Assembly (NCBI RefSeq): GCF_009455635.1 | Contig: NZ_QPER01000001.1 | Location: forward strand, 1,984,001-2,048,000 | Length of the DNA stretch: 64,000 bases | Direction: 5' to 3' | DNA from: Paraburkholderia agricolaris | GTDB lineage: Bacteria; Pseudomonadota; Gammaproteobacteria; Burkholderiales; Burkholderiaceae | Part shown: one piece after another, positions 35,737 to 45,127 of the stretch | How the letters are laid out: each line of letters begins with the position of its first letter | Position numbering within the stretch: position 1 is the first letter of the stretch | Made by a program: the position numbers and the translations under genes | The notes under the pieces: model-generated | What the model saw: only the letters and a program-made list of their open reading frames with translations | The model's database searches: none | Told to the model about the DNA's origin: nothing

Positions 35737-37524
35737 ATGTTGAACAAAGGCATCACGATCAAGGCGCGGATTGGCCTCACGATGGCTTTTCTCGCCGCGC
35801 TGCTGGTCGCCATTGGCGTTTTCGGTCTGTTTGGGATGAGTCGTTCGAACGACGCTTATCAGGACACTTTCACTAACGCCATGCCGAGCGCTGTCGATAT
35901 CGGCAACGCCGAGCTGTATGCAGCACGTGAGCGGCTGGCGCTCGACCGGGCGGCGTTCATGATGGGCACGCCAGAGGTGGCGCCGACGATCGAGCGGGCG
36001 CGTACGATGCGCGCGACGTCCGACACGTGGTGGAAAAAATACATGGACCTGCCGCGCGACGCTGAGGAGGACCGTCTCGCTCAGGACGTCGTTGCGAGGC
36101 GCGAGGCGCTGCATCAGCAACTGGACGCGTTTGTGACGATCATCACGGCGAATGACCAAAGCAAGGTGGTTGAGAGCGCCAGGCACATCCAGGAGGTGTA
36201 CAACGAGCTCGCCAACGCCGATGACGCGCTGCGCAAGTTCCAGTTCACGTCCGCGAAGCAAGGTTACGACTCCGCGCAAAGCAATTTCGAGGTGTTCCGG
36301 GTGGTGAGTGCCGTCGCGCTGCTGATCGGCGTGATCGCCGCCGCGCTGTCCTACCTGACACTGAGCCGCGCAATTGCCCGCCCGCTCGACGCGGCCCTCG
36401 GTCATTTCGACGCCATCTCCGCCGGCGATCTGCGCCGCCCGGTCGTGGTCACCTCGCGTGACGAAATGGGGCAGTTGCTCGAAGGCATCGCCAAAATGCA
36501 GCGCAATCTCACCGAAACGGTGCGCACGGTACGTAGCGGTAGTGAATCGATTGCGACCGCCACGCGTCAGATCGCGGCCGGCAATATCGACCTGTCCTCA
36601 CGCACGGAAGAGCAGGCCTCGGCGCTGCAGGAAACCGCGTCGAGCATGGAAGAGCTTACCGGCACCGTCAAGCAGAATGCCGACAACGCCCGCCAGGCGA
36701 GCTCGCTGGCGGCCAACGCGTCCGAGATCGCGAATAAGGGCAGCGCGGTGGTCGGCCAGGTGGTCGGCACGATGGGCGACATCAACCAGAGTTCGGCGAA
36801 GATTGCCGACATCATTTCGATCATCGAAGGGATTGCGTTCCAGACCAACATCCTGGCCCTGAATGCGGCCGTGGAAGCGGCGCGGGCCGGCGAAGAAGGG
36901 CGCGGATTCGCCGTGGTGGCGGGCGAGGTGCGCAGCCTCGCGCAGCGTTCCTCGGCGGCGGCCAAGGAAATCAAGGAGCTGATCGATACCTCGGTGGAGC
37001 GCGTGCAATCCGGCTCGGCGCTGGTCGACGAAGCGGGCCGCACTATGACCGAGATCATCAGTGCGGTGCAGCGCGTGACCGACATCATGGGCGAGATCGC
37101 CGCGGCCTCGGAAGAGCAAAGCAGCGGCATCGATCAGGTGGCGCGCGCGGTCACCCAGATGGATGAGGTAACGCAGCAGAATGCCGCGCTGGTCGAAGAG
37201 GCGGCTGCGGCGGCTTCTTCGCTCGAAGATCAGGCAGGCAAGCTGCGTGCCGCGGTCGCGGTGTTCCAGCTCGAAGAAAGCGGTTACAAGGCGCCCGTGA
37301 GCGCGGCGCCGAAGCGTGAGGCTGCGCCGGTTCGCGCGACGGCGCCACGCAAGGTGTCACAAGCCGCGTTACAACCGGTGTCGCACTCGTCGTCACAAGC
37401 GGCTGCGCAGTCCACTACGGCCGCACGAGCTCCTGCCGCACCCGCGGCAGCCGCTGCACCCATGAGGACGCCCGCCAGGGCGGTGGCGAGCGCCGGCAGC
37501 GATCAGGATTGGGAAACGTTCTGA
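35737..37524 (+). CDS. methyl-accepting chemotaxis protein (Tar-like) with CheR tether
   Basis: From the ATG at 35737 (CAGGAA upstream) the product has 595 residues. The first membrane helix is at about 10-32, then a four-helix periplasmic sensor domain to about 185, a second helix, a HAMP domain and a long signalling coiled coil. The highly conserved hairpin tip reads IIEGIAFQTNILALNAAVEA. An Ala/Pro-rich linker ends in DWETF, a pentapeptide of the NWETF type that docks CheR and CheB in high-abundance receptors. A short upstream TTG start is possible. A terminator follows. Confidence 0.93.
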   Translation: MLNKGITIKARIGLTMAFLAALLVAIGVFGLFGMSRSNDAYQDTFTNAMPSAVDIGNAELYAARERLALDRAAFMMGTPEVAPTIERARTMRATSDTWWKKYMDLPRDAEEDRLAQDVVARREALHQQLDAFVTIITANDQSKVVESARHIQEVYNELANADDALRKFQFTSAKQGYDSAQSNFEVFRVVSAVALLIGVIAAALSYLTLSRAIARPLDAALGHFDAISAGDLRRPVVVTSRDEMGQLLEGIAKMQRNLTETVRTVRSGSESIATATRQIAAGNIDLSSRTEEQASALQETASSMEELTGTVKQNADNARQASSLAANASEIANKGSAVVGQVVGTMGDINQSSAKIADIISIIEGIAFQTNILALNAAVEAARAGEEGRGFAVVAGEVRSLAQRSSAAAKEIKELIDTSVERVQSGSALVDEAGRTMTEIISAVQRVTDIMGEIAAASEEQSSGIDQVARAVTQMDEVTQQNAALVEEAAAAASSLEDQAGKLRAAVAVFQLEESGYKAPVSAAPKREAAPVRATAPRKVSQAALQPVSHSSSQAAAQSTTAARAPAAPAAAAAPMRTPARAVASAGSDQDWETF

Positions 37525-37608
37525 TCGGCCGCTGTGTCGCAACATTCGTTCCTGATGAAGCAGTAGACAGAACCATGCTCGAGCGGATCAAGCGCGCCGC
37601 ATGACGAT

Positions 37609-37645
37609 AAAGACCGCGATTGCGCATGCAACCGCGGTCTTTTTT
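37609..37645 (+). terminator. intrinsic terminator after the chemoreceptor gene
   Basis: Perfect 10-bp arms AAAGACCGCG and CGCGGTCTTT with a 14-nt loop, then a T tract. The remaining gap to 37852 shows no gene. Confidence 0.85.
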
Positions 37646-37852
37646 CATGGTTTGTGGACTAAGCAGCGTTCACAATCGTTGTCCGCACCCTGGCAAGCGT
37701 CGCGATCCGGTACATTGACGGGCGCGACGACGGCTCGCATCGGCAACAGTGCCGTTTCAGCCCGTTAGCGCGCGGACCGTGAGCCCGCTATTCCGCTGCC
37801 GCAACCCAGCGCAGCGGCCCACCGCTCAACGCGCCAGCCATAAAGGACCGAC

Positions 37853-38614
37853 ATGACGCAATACGACCTCGCGCACCGCCTCGTCGAAGCACGCCGACAG
37901 CATCGCCCGATCGATGCGCCGCCACCCGACAGCCTGCCGCCTGACGCGGCCACCGCCTACGCGATCCAGCAGACTGTCATCACGGGCCTCGGCGATTCGA
38001 CGGGCGCGTGGAAGATCGGCGCCAGAGCGCCGGGCGGGGCCGCCGCGGGCGCGCCGATCCCGGCTTCGCTGGTGCTGCCGTCGCCCGCGCGGGTGGCCCA
38101 TGGCGGCTTTTTCCGGGTGTTGGTGGAACTGGAAATTGCCTTTCGCTTCGCCGAGGCCATCGAGCCGCGTGGCCGGGCTTATGCGCGCGACGAGGTGCTC
38201 TCGAAGGTCGGTGTCGTGCTGCCGACCATCGAGATTGTGGACAGCCGCTTTTCCGAGTGGCCCAATGTCGCGCCGCTTGCACAACTGGCGGACGCACAGA
38301 ACAACGGCGCGTTGATTACCGGTCATCCGGTTGCCTATGCGGGCCTCGCGCGCGGCTTCGACTTCGTGTCGCCGGAACTGGAGTTGAGTGTCGACGGCGA
38401 CTCGCTGGTGCCGGACGCCACCGGCAATCCGGCTGGCGATCCGCGCGAACTGCTGGTGTGGTTCGTCAACCATTGCGCCGCTATGGGCATTACGATCGAG
38501 CCCGAATGGACGATCACCACCGGTTCGTACGTCGGTGCGCACAATGTGGGCAAACCGGGCACTGTGCGCGGCCACATCGACGGTCTCGGCGAAGTGGAGA
38601 TTGAACTGACCTGA
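37853..38614 (+). CDS. 2-keto-4-pentenoate hydratase family protein (MhpD/FAH superfamily)
   Basis: This 253-residue protein has the hydratase/decarboxylase layout: an N-terminal ATAYAIQQTVITGLG helix, GAWKIGA near 53, LVELEIAFRFAE near 93 (metal-ligand Glu residues) and NVGKPGTVRGHIDGLGEVEI at the C-terminus. Enzymes of this fold add water to 2-oxopent-4-enoate or decarboxylate 4-oxalocrotonate in aromatic meta-cleavage. No other meta-cleavage gene is nearby, so its pathway is unclear. Confidence 0.85.
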   Translation: MTQYDLAHRLVEARRQHRPIDAPPPDSLPPDAATAYAIQQTVITGLGDSTGAWKIGARAPGGAAAGAPIPASLVLPSPARVAHGGFFRVLVELEIAFRFAEAIEPRGRAYARDEVLSKVGVVLPTIEIVDSRFSEWPNVAPLAQLADAQNNGALITGHPVAYAGLARGFDFVSPELELSVDGDSLVPDATGNPAGDPRELLVWFVNHCAAMGITIEPEWTITTGSYVGAHNVGKPGTVRGHIDGLGEVEIELT

Positions 38615-38715
38615 GCGTGGCACGGTGTATTTGTAACCGGCGGCTTGTGACACCCGCTTGGGACGTCGCTTATGACACCACTTGTGACACCCATTACAAA
38701 GACGAAGCATCAAAC

Positions 38716-38742
38716 AAACGGCTGCCCGCGGGCGGCCGTTTT
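38716..38742 (+). terminator. intrinsic terminator after the hydratase gene
   Basis: Arms AAACGGC and GCCGTTT enclose an inner GCCC/GGGC stem and are followed by a short T tract, about 100 bp past the hydratase stop. Confidence 0.75.
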
Positions 38743-38745
38743 ACA

Positions 38746-39465
38746 TTTGCGGCATCCGCACCGAACGTTTTGCCGTATACACCTATGAAGCAAGCCACCG
38801 TGTGGCCGTGATCCAGTTATACACGCGGCCAACCATGCCGCCAACACGGTTAATACGAGGGCCAGGTATAAGCGGCAAGCGCACGGGGACTGTCGCACGC
38901 CATGCGCGATGGCGTTGAACAAAACCTCCAGTGCGTTGACGAACCGTTACACGATGCACCGATGAACAGCGCTGCTGGTCAGCATCGCGAATGAACATGT
39001 AACACTGTGCTCGTCGCTGTAGACCGAATCGCAATGCGATGCGTTATGAAAAAAAGTACCGGGCACTGGAAATGGCATGACGTCCGCGTTAGAGACGACA
39101 AAGTGTGCGCATGCAGACAGGCTGTCCGGTGCAGCAGTGAGATCGTTTGATGAACAGGACGATTCGTGTCATGGAGCACCGCGAGCGGTGTTGAACAGCA
39201 CGGCGAGCAGAGGGTATTGGAGAGGCGGTAACGTGGTCCGGCAGTCGTTGTGCGTGAGTGCGGGATGAGTGCAAGATGAGCGGAAGATTGTAGGTGACCG
39301 AATCTGTGTTTCCAAGTGAGGATTGCAGGAGGGGCAACACGGCACGATTTTCATCACGTAGTCCGTGAAAAAAAATTTAAAAGGGTTTAGGATGAATTCG
39401 AGCGATGTCGTTTCCGAATAGCGCGCCGCGCACGACATCGGTCTAGACTTTGGCGAGGAGGTAGC
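38746..39465. other. long leader region upstream of prkA, no supported gene
   Basis: About 720 bp with lower GC than its neighbours and no ORF that looks coding by codon use. It must contain the prkA promoter. I could not place a convincing -35/-10 or sigma-54 site. A poly-A stretch (AAAAAAAA then TTTAAAAG) lies at 39368-39382, shortly before the start. A small RNA could be here but nothing supports one. Confidence 0.4.
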
Positions 39466-41388
39466 ATGGATATCTACAGCAGTTTCGCGACCCGCTTCGA
39501 GAAAACGCGAGAAGATGAACTCTCGCTCGAGGAGTATCTCGCGCTCTGCAAAGACAATCCCGCCGCGTACGCTACAGCTGGCGAACGCATGTTGACGGCA
39601 ATCGGTGAGCCAGAACAGATCGACACTCGCAACGATCCGCGCATGTCGCGTATCTTCGCGAACAAGGTCATCAAGGTATACCCCGCATTCCGTGAGTTCT
39701 ACGGAATGGAAGAGGTGATCGAGCAGGTGGTCGCCTACTTCCGGCACTCGGCCCAGGGGCTCGAAGAAAAGAAGCAGATTCTGTATCTGTTGGGACCGGT
39801 CGGCGGCGGTAAATCGTCGATCGCGGAGCGTTTGAAGCAACTCATGGAACGGGTGCCGTTCTATTCGATCAAGGGGTCGCCCGTCAACGAGTCGCCACTT
39901 GGTCTGTTTGACTACGACGAGGACGGTCCGATCCTCGAAGAGCAGTACGGGATTCCACGCCGCTACCTGAAAAACATTCTTAGTCCGTGGGCGGTCAAGC
40001 GCCTCCACGAATACAACGGTGACATCCGCAAGTTTCGCGTGGTGCGCCGCTACCCGTCGATCCTTCGCCAGATCGGTATCGCCAAGACCGAACCGGGTGA
40101 CGAAAACAATCAGGATATTTCGTCGCTGGTCGGTAAGGTCGACATCCGCAAGCTCGAGCAGTATGCCCAGGACGATGCGGACGCATACAGTTACTCCGGT
40201 GGCTTATGCCTCGCGAATCAGGGCTTGCTCGAGTTCGTCGAAATGTTCAAGGCGCCGATCAAGGTCTTGCACCCGTTGCTCACCGCGACTCAGGAAGGCA
40301 ACTTCAAGGGCACCGAAGGTTTCGGCGCGATCCCGTTCGACGGCGTGATTCTCGCCCACTCGAACGAGTCCGAATGGAAGGCCTTCCGCAACAATCGCAA
40401 CAACGAAGCACTGCTCGACCGGATCTTCGTCGTGAAGGTGCCGTACTGCCTGCGCTACGGCGAAGAGATCAAGATCTACGAGAAGCTGCTGCGTAATTCG
40501 TCGCTGTCCAATGCGGTATGCGCGCCGGGTACGTTGAAGATGATGGCGCAGATGTCGGTGCTCACTCGTTTGCAGGAGCCGGAAAACTCCAGCCTGTTCT
40601 CGAAGATGCAGGTGTACGACGGCGAAAATCTCAAGGACACCGATCCGAAGGCCAAGTCGTATCAGGAGTATCGCGATTTCGCGGGCGTGGATGAAGGGAT
40701 GACCGGCGTGTCCACCCGCTTCGCGTTCAAGATCCTGTCGCGTGTGTTCAACTTCGATTCGACTGAAGTCGCCGCGAACCCGGTACACCTGATGTATGTG
40801 CTCGAACAGCAGATCGAGCGCGAGCAGTTCCCGCCGGAAACCGAACAGAAGTACCTGTCGTTCATCAAGGACGTGCTCGCCTCGCGCTATGCCGAGTTCA
40901 TCGGCAAGGAGATTCAGACCGCGTATCTGGAGTCGTATTCCGAGTATGGCCAGAATATTTTCGATCGCTATGTGACGTATGCGGACTTCTGGATTCAGGA
41001 CCAGGAATTCCGCGACCACGATACCGGCGAGAGTTTCGACCGCGCGGCGCTGAACGCCGAACTGGAGAAGATCGAGAAACCTGCGGGCATCAGCAACCCG
41101 AAGGACTTCCGCAACGAGATCGTCAACTTCGTGCTGCGTGCGCGTGCTGCGAATGCGGGGAAGAATCCCGCATGGATCAGCTACGAGAAGCTGCGCGTCG
41201 TGATCGAAAAGAAGATGTTCTCGAATACGGAGGAACTGTTGCCGGTGATCTCGTTCAACGCCAAGGGCTCGGCGGAAGAGCAACGCAAGCACGAAGACTT
41301 CGTCAACCGGATGGTGACGAAGGGCTATACGCCAAAGCAGGTGCGCTTGCTGTGTGACTGGTATCTGCGCGTGCGCAAGTCGTCATGA
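39466..41388 (+). CDS. prkA: PrkA (YeaG) serine protein kinase, AAA+ type
   Basis: This 640-residue protein has the PrkA family's usual length. The N-terminal PrkA AAA domain carries the Walker A motif GPVGGGKSS at 110-118, and a C-terminal PrkA kinase-like domain follows from about residue 390. The ribosome site GAGGAGG lies just before the ATG. In enterobacteria YeaG works with YeaH in nitrogen-starvation and stationary-phase survival; in Bacillus PrkA affects sporulation. Here it heads a three-gene operon with yeaH and spoVR, the classic conserved trio. Confidence 0.96.
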   Translation: MDIYSSFATRFEKTREDELSLEEYLALCKDNPAAYATAGERMLTAIGEPEQIDTRNDPRMSRIFANKVIKVYPAFREFYGMEEVIEQVVAYFRHSAQGLEEKKQILYLLGPVGGGKSSIAERLKQLMERVPFYSIKGSPVNESPLGLFDYDEDGPILEEQYGIPRRYLKNILSPWAVKRLHEYNGDIRKFRVVRRYPSILRQIGIAKTEPGDENNQDISSLVGKVDIRKLEQYAQDDADAYSYSGGLCLANQGLLEFVEMFKAPIKVLHPLLTATQEGNFKGTEGFGAIPFDGVILAHSNESEWKAFRNNRNNEALLDRIFVVKVPYCLRYGEEIKIYEKLLRNSSLSNAVCAPGTLKMMAQMSVLTRLQEPENSSLFSKMQVYDGENLKDTDPKAKSYQEYRDFAGVDEGMTGVSTRFAFKILSRVFNFDSTEVAANPVHLMYVLEQQIEREQFPPETEQKYLSFIKDVLASRYAEFIGKEIQTAYLESYSEYGQNIFDRYVTYADFWIQDQEFRDHDTGESFDRAALNAELEKIEKPAGISNPKDFRNEIVNFVLRARAANAGKNPAWISYEKLRVVIEKKMFSNTEELLPVISFNAKGSAEEQRKHEDFVNRMVTKGYTPKQVRLLCDWYLRVRKSS

Positions 41389-41543
41389 TACGCATTGCGT
41401 GCCGCCCGCGCGGTCCGGCCGCGCGGGCACCTTGCGAAGCGCAAGTTGCATGGACATAGCGTTGCGTTTGCGGACATGCCTATGCAGTTTGCGTCTCGCG
41501 CACTCGAAATTAGTGCAGTTGCATGGGACACGGGAGACCGGGC

Positions 41544-42815
41544 GTGCTTCATCAAATCATCGACCGCAGGTTAGCTGGTAAGAACAAGAGTATTGCGAAT
41601 CGCGAGCGTTTTTTGCGTCGCGTCAAGAACTACATTCGTCGCGCCGTTTCGGAAGCGGTACGCGATCGCAGCATCAAGGATATCCAGAACACCCAGAGCA
41701 TCACGATTCCGCGCAAGGACATTGCCGAACCGTCGTTCCGGCACGGCCCCGGCGGCAAACGGGAAATGGTGCATCCGGGCAACTCGGACTACATCCGCGG
41801 CGACAAGATCCAGCGCCCGCAAGGGGGCGGCGGCGGAGGCGGCGGCAACCAGGCGAGCAACGAAGGCGAGGGTCAGGACGACTTCGTGTTCGAACTCAGC
41901 CGCGAAGAATTCATGCAGTACTTCTTCGACGACCTCGAACTCCCGCGTCTCGTCAAAACCCATCTGATGGCCGTGCCTACGTGGAAGAGCATCCGCGCCG
42001 GCTGGGCGGCCGAAGGCACCCCGAACAATATCGACGTGGTCCGCTCGCTCAGAAGCGCGCTCGGCCGCCGTATCGCGCTCGGGGCGCCGCTCGTCAATCA
42101 GTTGCACGAGATGGAACGGCAACTGGAAGAGATCAAGGCCGATCCGGCCGACCGTCGCGAGGAAATCAAACTGCTCGAGGAGGAAATCCACCATTTGCGC
42201 GGGCGCATCTGGCGCATTCCGTTTATCGACCCGTTCGATCTGCGTTACGTGAACCGGGTGAAGCAGCCCACGCCGTCCAGCCAGGCGGTCATGTTCTGTC
42301 TGATGGATGTGTCCGGTTCGATGGACGAGCAGCGCAAGGATCTCGCCAAGCGCTTTTTCATCCTGCTGTACCTGTTCCTCAAGCGTAACTACGAAAAGAT
42401 CGAGGTGGTGTTTATCCGTCACCATACGCGCGCCGAGGAAGTCGACGAAGACACGTTCTTTCATTCGACGGAAAGCGGCGGCACGGTGGTGTCGAGCGCG
42501 CTGGAGCTGATGCGTAAGGTGATGGAGGAGCGCTACTCGCCGACTGAATGGAACATTTATGGCGCTCAGGCGTCTGACGGCGACAATTGGACCGACGATT
42601 CGCCCAAGTGCCGCAAGATACTTTCGGATGACATCCTGGAGAAGGTGCGCTATTTTGCGTATATCCAGGTTACGCCGGAAGAGCAGAACCTGTGGCTCGA
42701 GTATGCGCAGCTGGCGCTGAGTCAGCCGCACATGGCAATGAAGAAGGTCGAGACCGCAGCGGATATCTATCCGGTGTTCCGGGAACTGTTTGAAAAGCAG
42801 GTGGCGTCTTCATGA
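41544..42815 (+). CDS. yeaH: YeaH/YhbH family protein (DUF444, VWA-like)
   Basis: I set the start at the GTG at 41544 (GGGAG about 8 nt upstream), so the product begins VLHQIIDRRLAGKNKS, matching the YeaH N-terminus. It has 423 residues. A basic N-terminal part is followed by a Gly-rich stretch (near 95-105). The C-terminal half is a von-Willebrand-A-like domain with the metal-site motif DVSGSMDEQRKDLAKR. It is thought to act with PrkA as a partner or substrate. Its stop overlaps the spoVR start by 4 bp. Confidence 0.93.
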   Translation: MLHQIIDRRLAGKNKSIANRERFLRRVKNYIRRAVSEAVRDRSIKDIQNTQSITIPRKDIAEPSFRHGPGGKREMVHPGNSDYIRGDKIQRPQGGGGGGGGNQASNEGEGQDDFVFELSREEFMQYFFDDLELPRLVKTHLMAVPTWKSIRAGWAAEGTPNNIDVVRSLRSALGRRIALGAPLVNQLHEMERQLEEIKADPADRREEIKLLEEEIHHLRGRIWRIPFIDPFDLRYVNRVKQPTPSSQAVMFCLMDVSGSMDEQRKDLAKRFFILLYLFLKRNYEKIEVVFIRHHTRAEEVDEDTFFHSTESGGTVVSSALELMRKVMEERYSPTEWNIYGAQASDGDNWTDDSPKCRKILSDDILEKVRYFAYIQVTPEEQNLWLEYAQLALSQPHMAMKKVETAADIYPVFRELFEKQVASS

Positions 42816-44527
42816 CAAAACACCTGCACAACGAAGCGCGCGGCTACCAGCCGGAGCGCGGGAAAGGCGTGCCGCAGCAGGGTCAAGCCGGGCATGCCGA
42901 GGCGAAGGCGGACGATACGGGAGCCGCCGCAGCCGGAGCAGTCGACACCGCTGCAGCACGGGGACACACCGGAACGCCCACTGTGGGGCAAAGGGAAGTC
43001 CGTATGAACGTAGCAGATAGGCGGCCTTTGCCGTGCCCGTCCGACTGGACCTTCGAATTGATCGAAGAGTACGACACTCATATTGCCCGTGTTGCAGAGC
43101 AATATGAACTCGACGTGTATCCGATCCAGCTCGAACTCATCAGCGCCGAACAGATGATGGACGCTTACGCGTCCGTCGGCATGCCGGTGAACTACCGTCA
43201 CTGGTCGTTCGGCAAACACTTTCTTTCCACCGAGAAGAGCTACCGCCGCGGGCAGATGGGGTTGGCGTACGAAATCGTCATCAATTCAAACCCTTGCATC
43301 GCGTATCTGATGGAAGAGAACACGATGACGATGCAGGCGCTCGTCATCGCGCACGCGGCCTATGGGCACAACTCGTTCTTCAAGGGCAACTATCTGTTCC
43401 GGCTCTGGACGGATGCGCACGCGATCATCGATTACCTTGTCTACGCGAAGAATTACATCGCGGAGTGCGAGGAGCGCTTCGGGCTCGACCGGGTGGAGGA
43501 ACTGCTCGACTCGTGCCATGCGTTGATGAATTACGGTGTGGACCGTTACAAACGTCCGCAGAAGCTGTCGCTGGAAAAGGAGTTTGCGGCGCGCCGCGAA
43601 CGCGAGGCTTATCTGCAATCGCAGGTGAATGAGCTGTGGCGCACCTTGCCGAGCCGGCATACACCGTTGCCTGAGGAGATCGAGGAGCGTTACCCGCCGG
43701 AGCCGCAAGAAAACCTGTTGTATTTCGCGGAGAAGAATGCGCCGTTGCTCGAGCCGTGGGAGCGGGAGGTGATCCGCATTGTGCGCAAGGTCGGGCAGTA
43801 TTTCTATCCGCAGCGGCAAACCCAGGTCATGAACGAAGGCTGGGCCACGTTCTGGCACTACACCTTGCTCAACACGATGTATGCGCAGGGCAAGCTGGAA
43901 GACGGTTTCATGATGGAGTTTCTCCATTCGCACAGCAATGTGGTCTACCAGCCGCCGGTCACGAAGCCTTACTACAGCGGCATCAACCCTTACGCGCTGG
44001 GTTTTTCGATGATGAGCGATATCCGCCGGATCTGCGAATCGCCGACGGAGGAAGATCGCAAGTGGTTCCCTGAGCTGGCGGGCAGCCCGTGGCTGCAGGC
44101 GATGCACTACGCGATGCGCAATTTCAAGGACGAGAGTTTCGTCGCGCAGTATCTGTCGCCGCATCTGATCCGGGAGATGCGTCTATTTTCCGTGCTCGAT
44201 GACGATATGCGCGATGCGCTGGAAGTGTCCGCGATTCATGATGACAGCGGGTATCAGTATGTGCGGCAGGCGTTGTCGCGGCAGTACGACATGCATCATC
44301 GGGAGCCGAACATTCAGGTTTGGGCGGTGAATACGCGTGGGGACCGGAGTCTGACGTTGCGGCATTTCATGAGCGACAACCGGCATCTGTCTAATGATAG
44401 TGATGAGGTGCTTAAGCACATGGCGCGGTTGTGGCAGTTTGATGTTTATCTGGAAAGCGTTGATGAGAATGGCACTGTTAGGAAGCGGTATGAGTGTAAG
44501 TATGTGCCTCCGGCTGTGAGGGTTTGA
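42812..44527 (+). CDS. SpoVR family protein (YcgB-like)
   Basis: The 571-residue ORF starts with an ATG overlapping the yeaH stop (ATGA). The region homologous to YcgB begins only near residue 75 (PSDWTFELIEEYD) and includes EQMMDAYASVGMPVNYRHW and MNEGWATFWHYTLLNTMY. The first 64 residues are low-complexity Ala/Gly/Gln. An internal ATG at 43004 has AAGGGA upstream and would give the family-typical length, so either start is possible. SpoVR works in the PrkA pathway by an unknown mechanism. The last ~40 codons are almost free of C-ending codons, unlike the rest of the gene. Confidence 0.93.
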   Translation: MTKHLHNEARGYQPERGKGVPQQGQAGHAEAKADDTGAAAAGAVDTAAARGHTGTPTVGQREVRMNVADRRPLPCPSDWTFELIEEYDTHIARVAEQYELDVYPIQLELISAEQMMDAYASVGMPVNYRHWSFGKHFLSTEKSYRRGQMGLAYEIVINSNPCIAYLMEENTMTMQALVIAHAAYGHNSFFKGNYLFRLWTDAHAIIDYLVYAKNYIAECEERFGLDRVEELLDSCHALMNYGVDRYKRPQKLSLEKEFAARREREAYLQSQVNELWRTLPSRHTPLPEEIEERYPPEPQENLLYFAEKNAPLLEPWEREVIRIVRKVGQYFYPQRQTQVMNEGWATFWHYTLLNTMYAQGKLEDGFMMEFLHSHSNVVYQPPVTKPYYSGINPYALGFSMMSDIRRICESPTEEDRKWFPELAGSPWLQAMHYAMRNFKDESFVAQYLSPHLIREMRLFSVLDDDMRDALEVSAIHDDSGYQYVRQALSRQYDMHHREPNIQVWAVNTRGDRSLTLRHFMSDNRHLSNDSDEVLKHMARLWQFDVYLESVDENGTVRKRYECKYVPPAVRV

Positions 44528-45127
44528 GTTTGGGGTTTTTTGCCTGCCCGGGTGGGGGCCTTCGCGGCGCTTTTTCGTTGTTGAGTTGGTGCTTTGGCGC
44601 TTTGGCGCTTTGGCCTTTCCTTGATTTGTCAGTGGTCTATTAGCGTAGCCCCTGTGCGGGGCGGCACTTACTTCTCTTTGCCGCCGCAAAGAGAAGTAGG
44701 CAAGAGAAAGCGGCTCAAACCGCTAATTCTTAAGCGGGTCCCCCGCACAGTAGCGGCAGTGGTGCATCTGGAATCTGTCTCCTCGCACATTCGGCCTCAG
44801 TGACAAAGGTGTCATACCTCCCGCGTCGCTGCGCGCGCCGATACCCAGTTCATAAAACCACTCTCCAACTTTTTTGCTCCCGCTGCGCGAGCAGAGCCCT
44901 TGGTTTCCCTGACATACCCGTCCGCGACGCACGCAGTGCGGAGTGGGAACTGATGAGCCCTTTGTCAACGGCGCGGAGTGTGCGAGTGCACGGATTCCAG
45001 ATGCACCACTACCGCGGCTGTGCGGGGGACCTGCTTATGAGCTGGCGGGGTGAGCCGCTTTCTTTGCTTATCTTTCTTTGCGGCGGCAAAGAAAGTAAGT
45101 GCCGCCCCGCACAGGGGCAACGCTAAT

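Noticed and set aside
38746..39465. Small ORFs upstream of prkA
   Set aside because: Short, poor codon use, no ribosome sites; treated as leader or promoter DNA.
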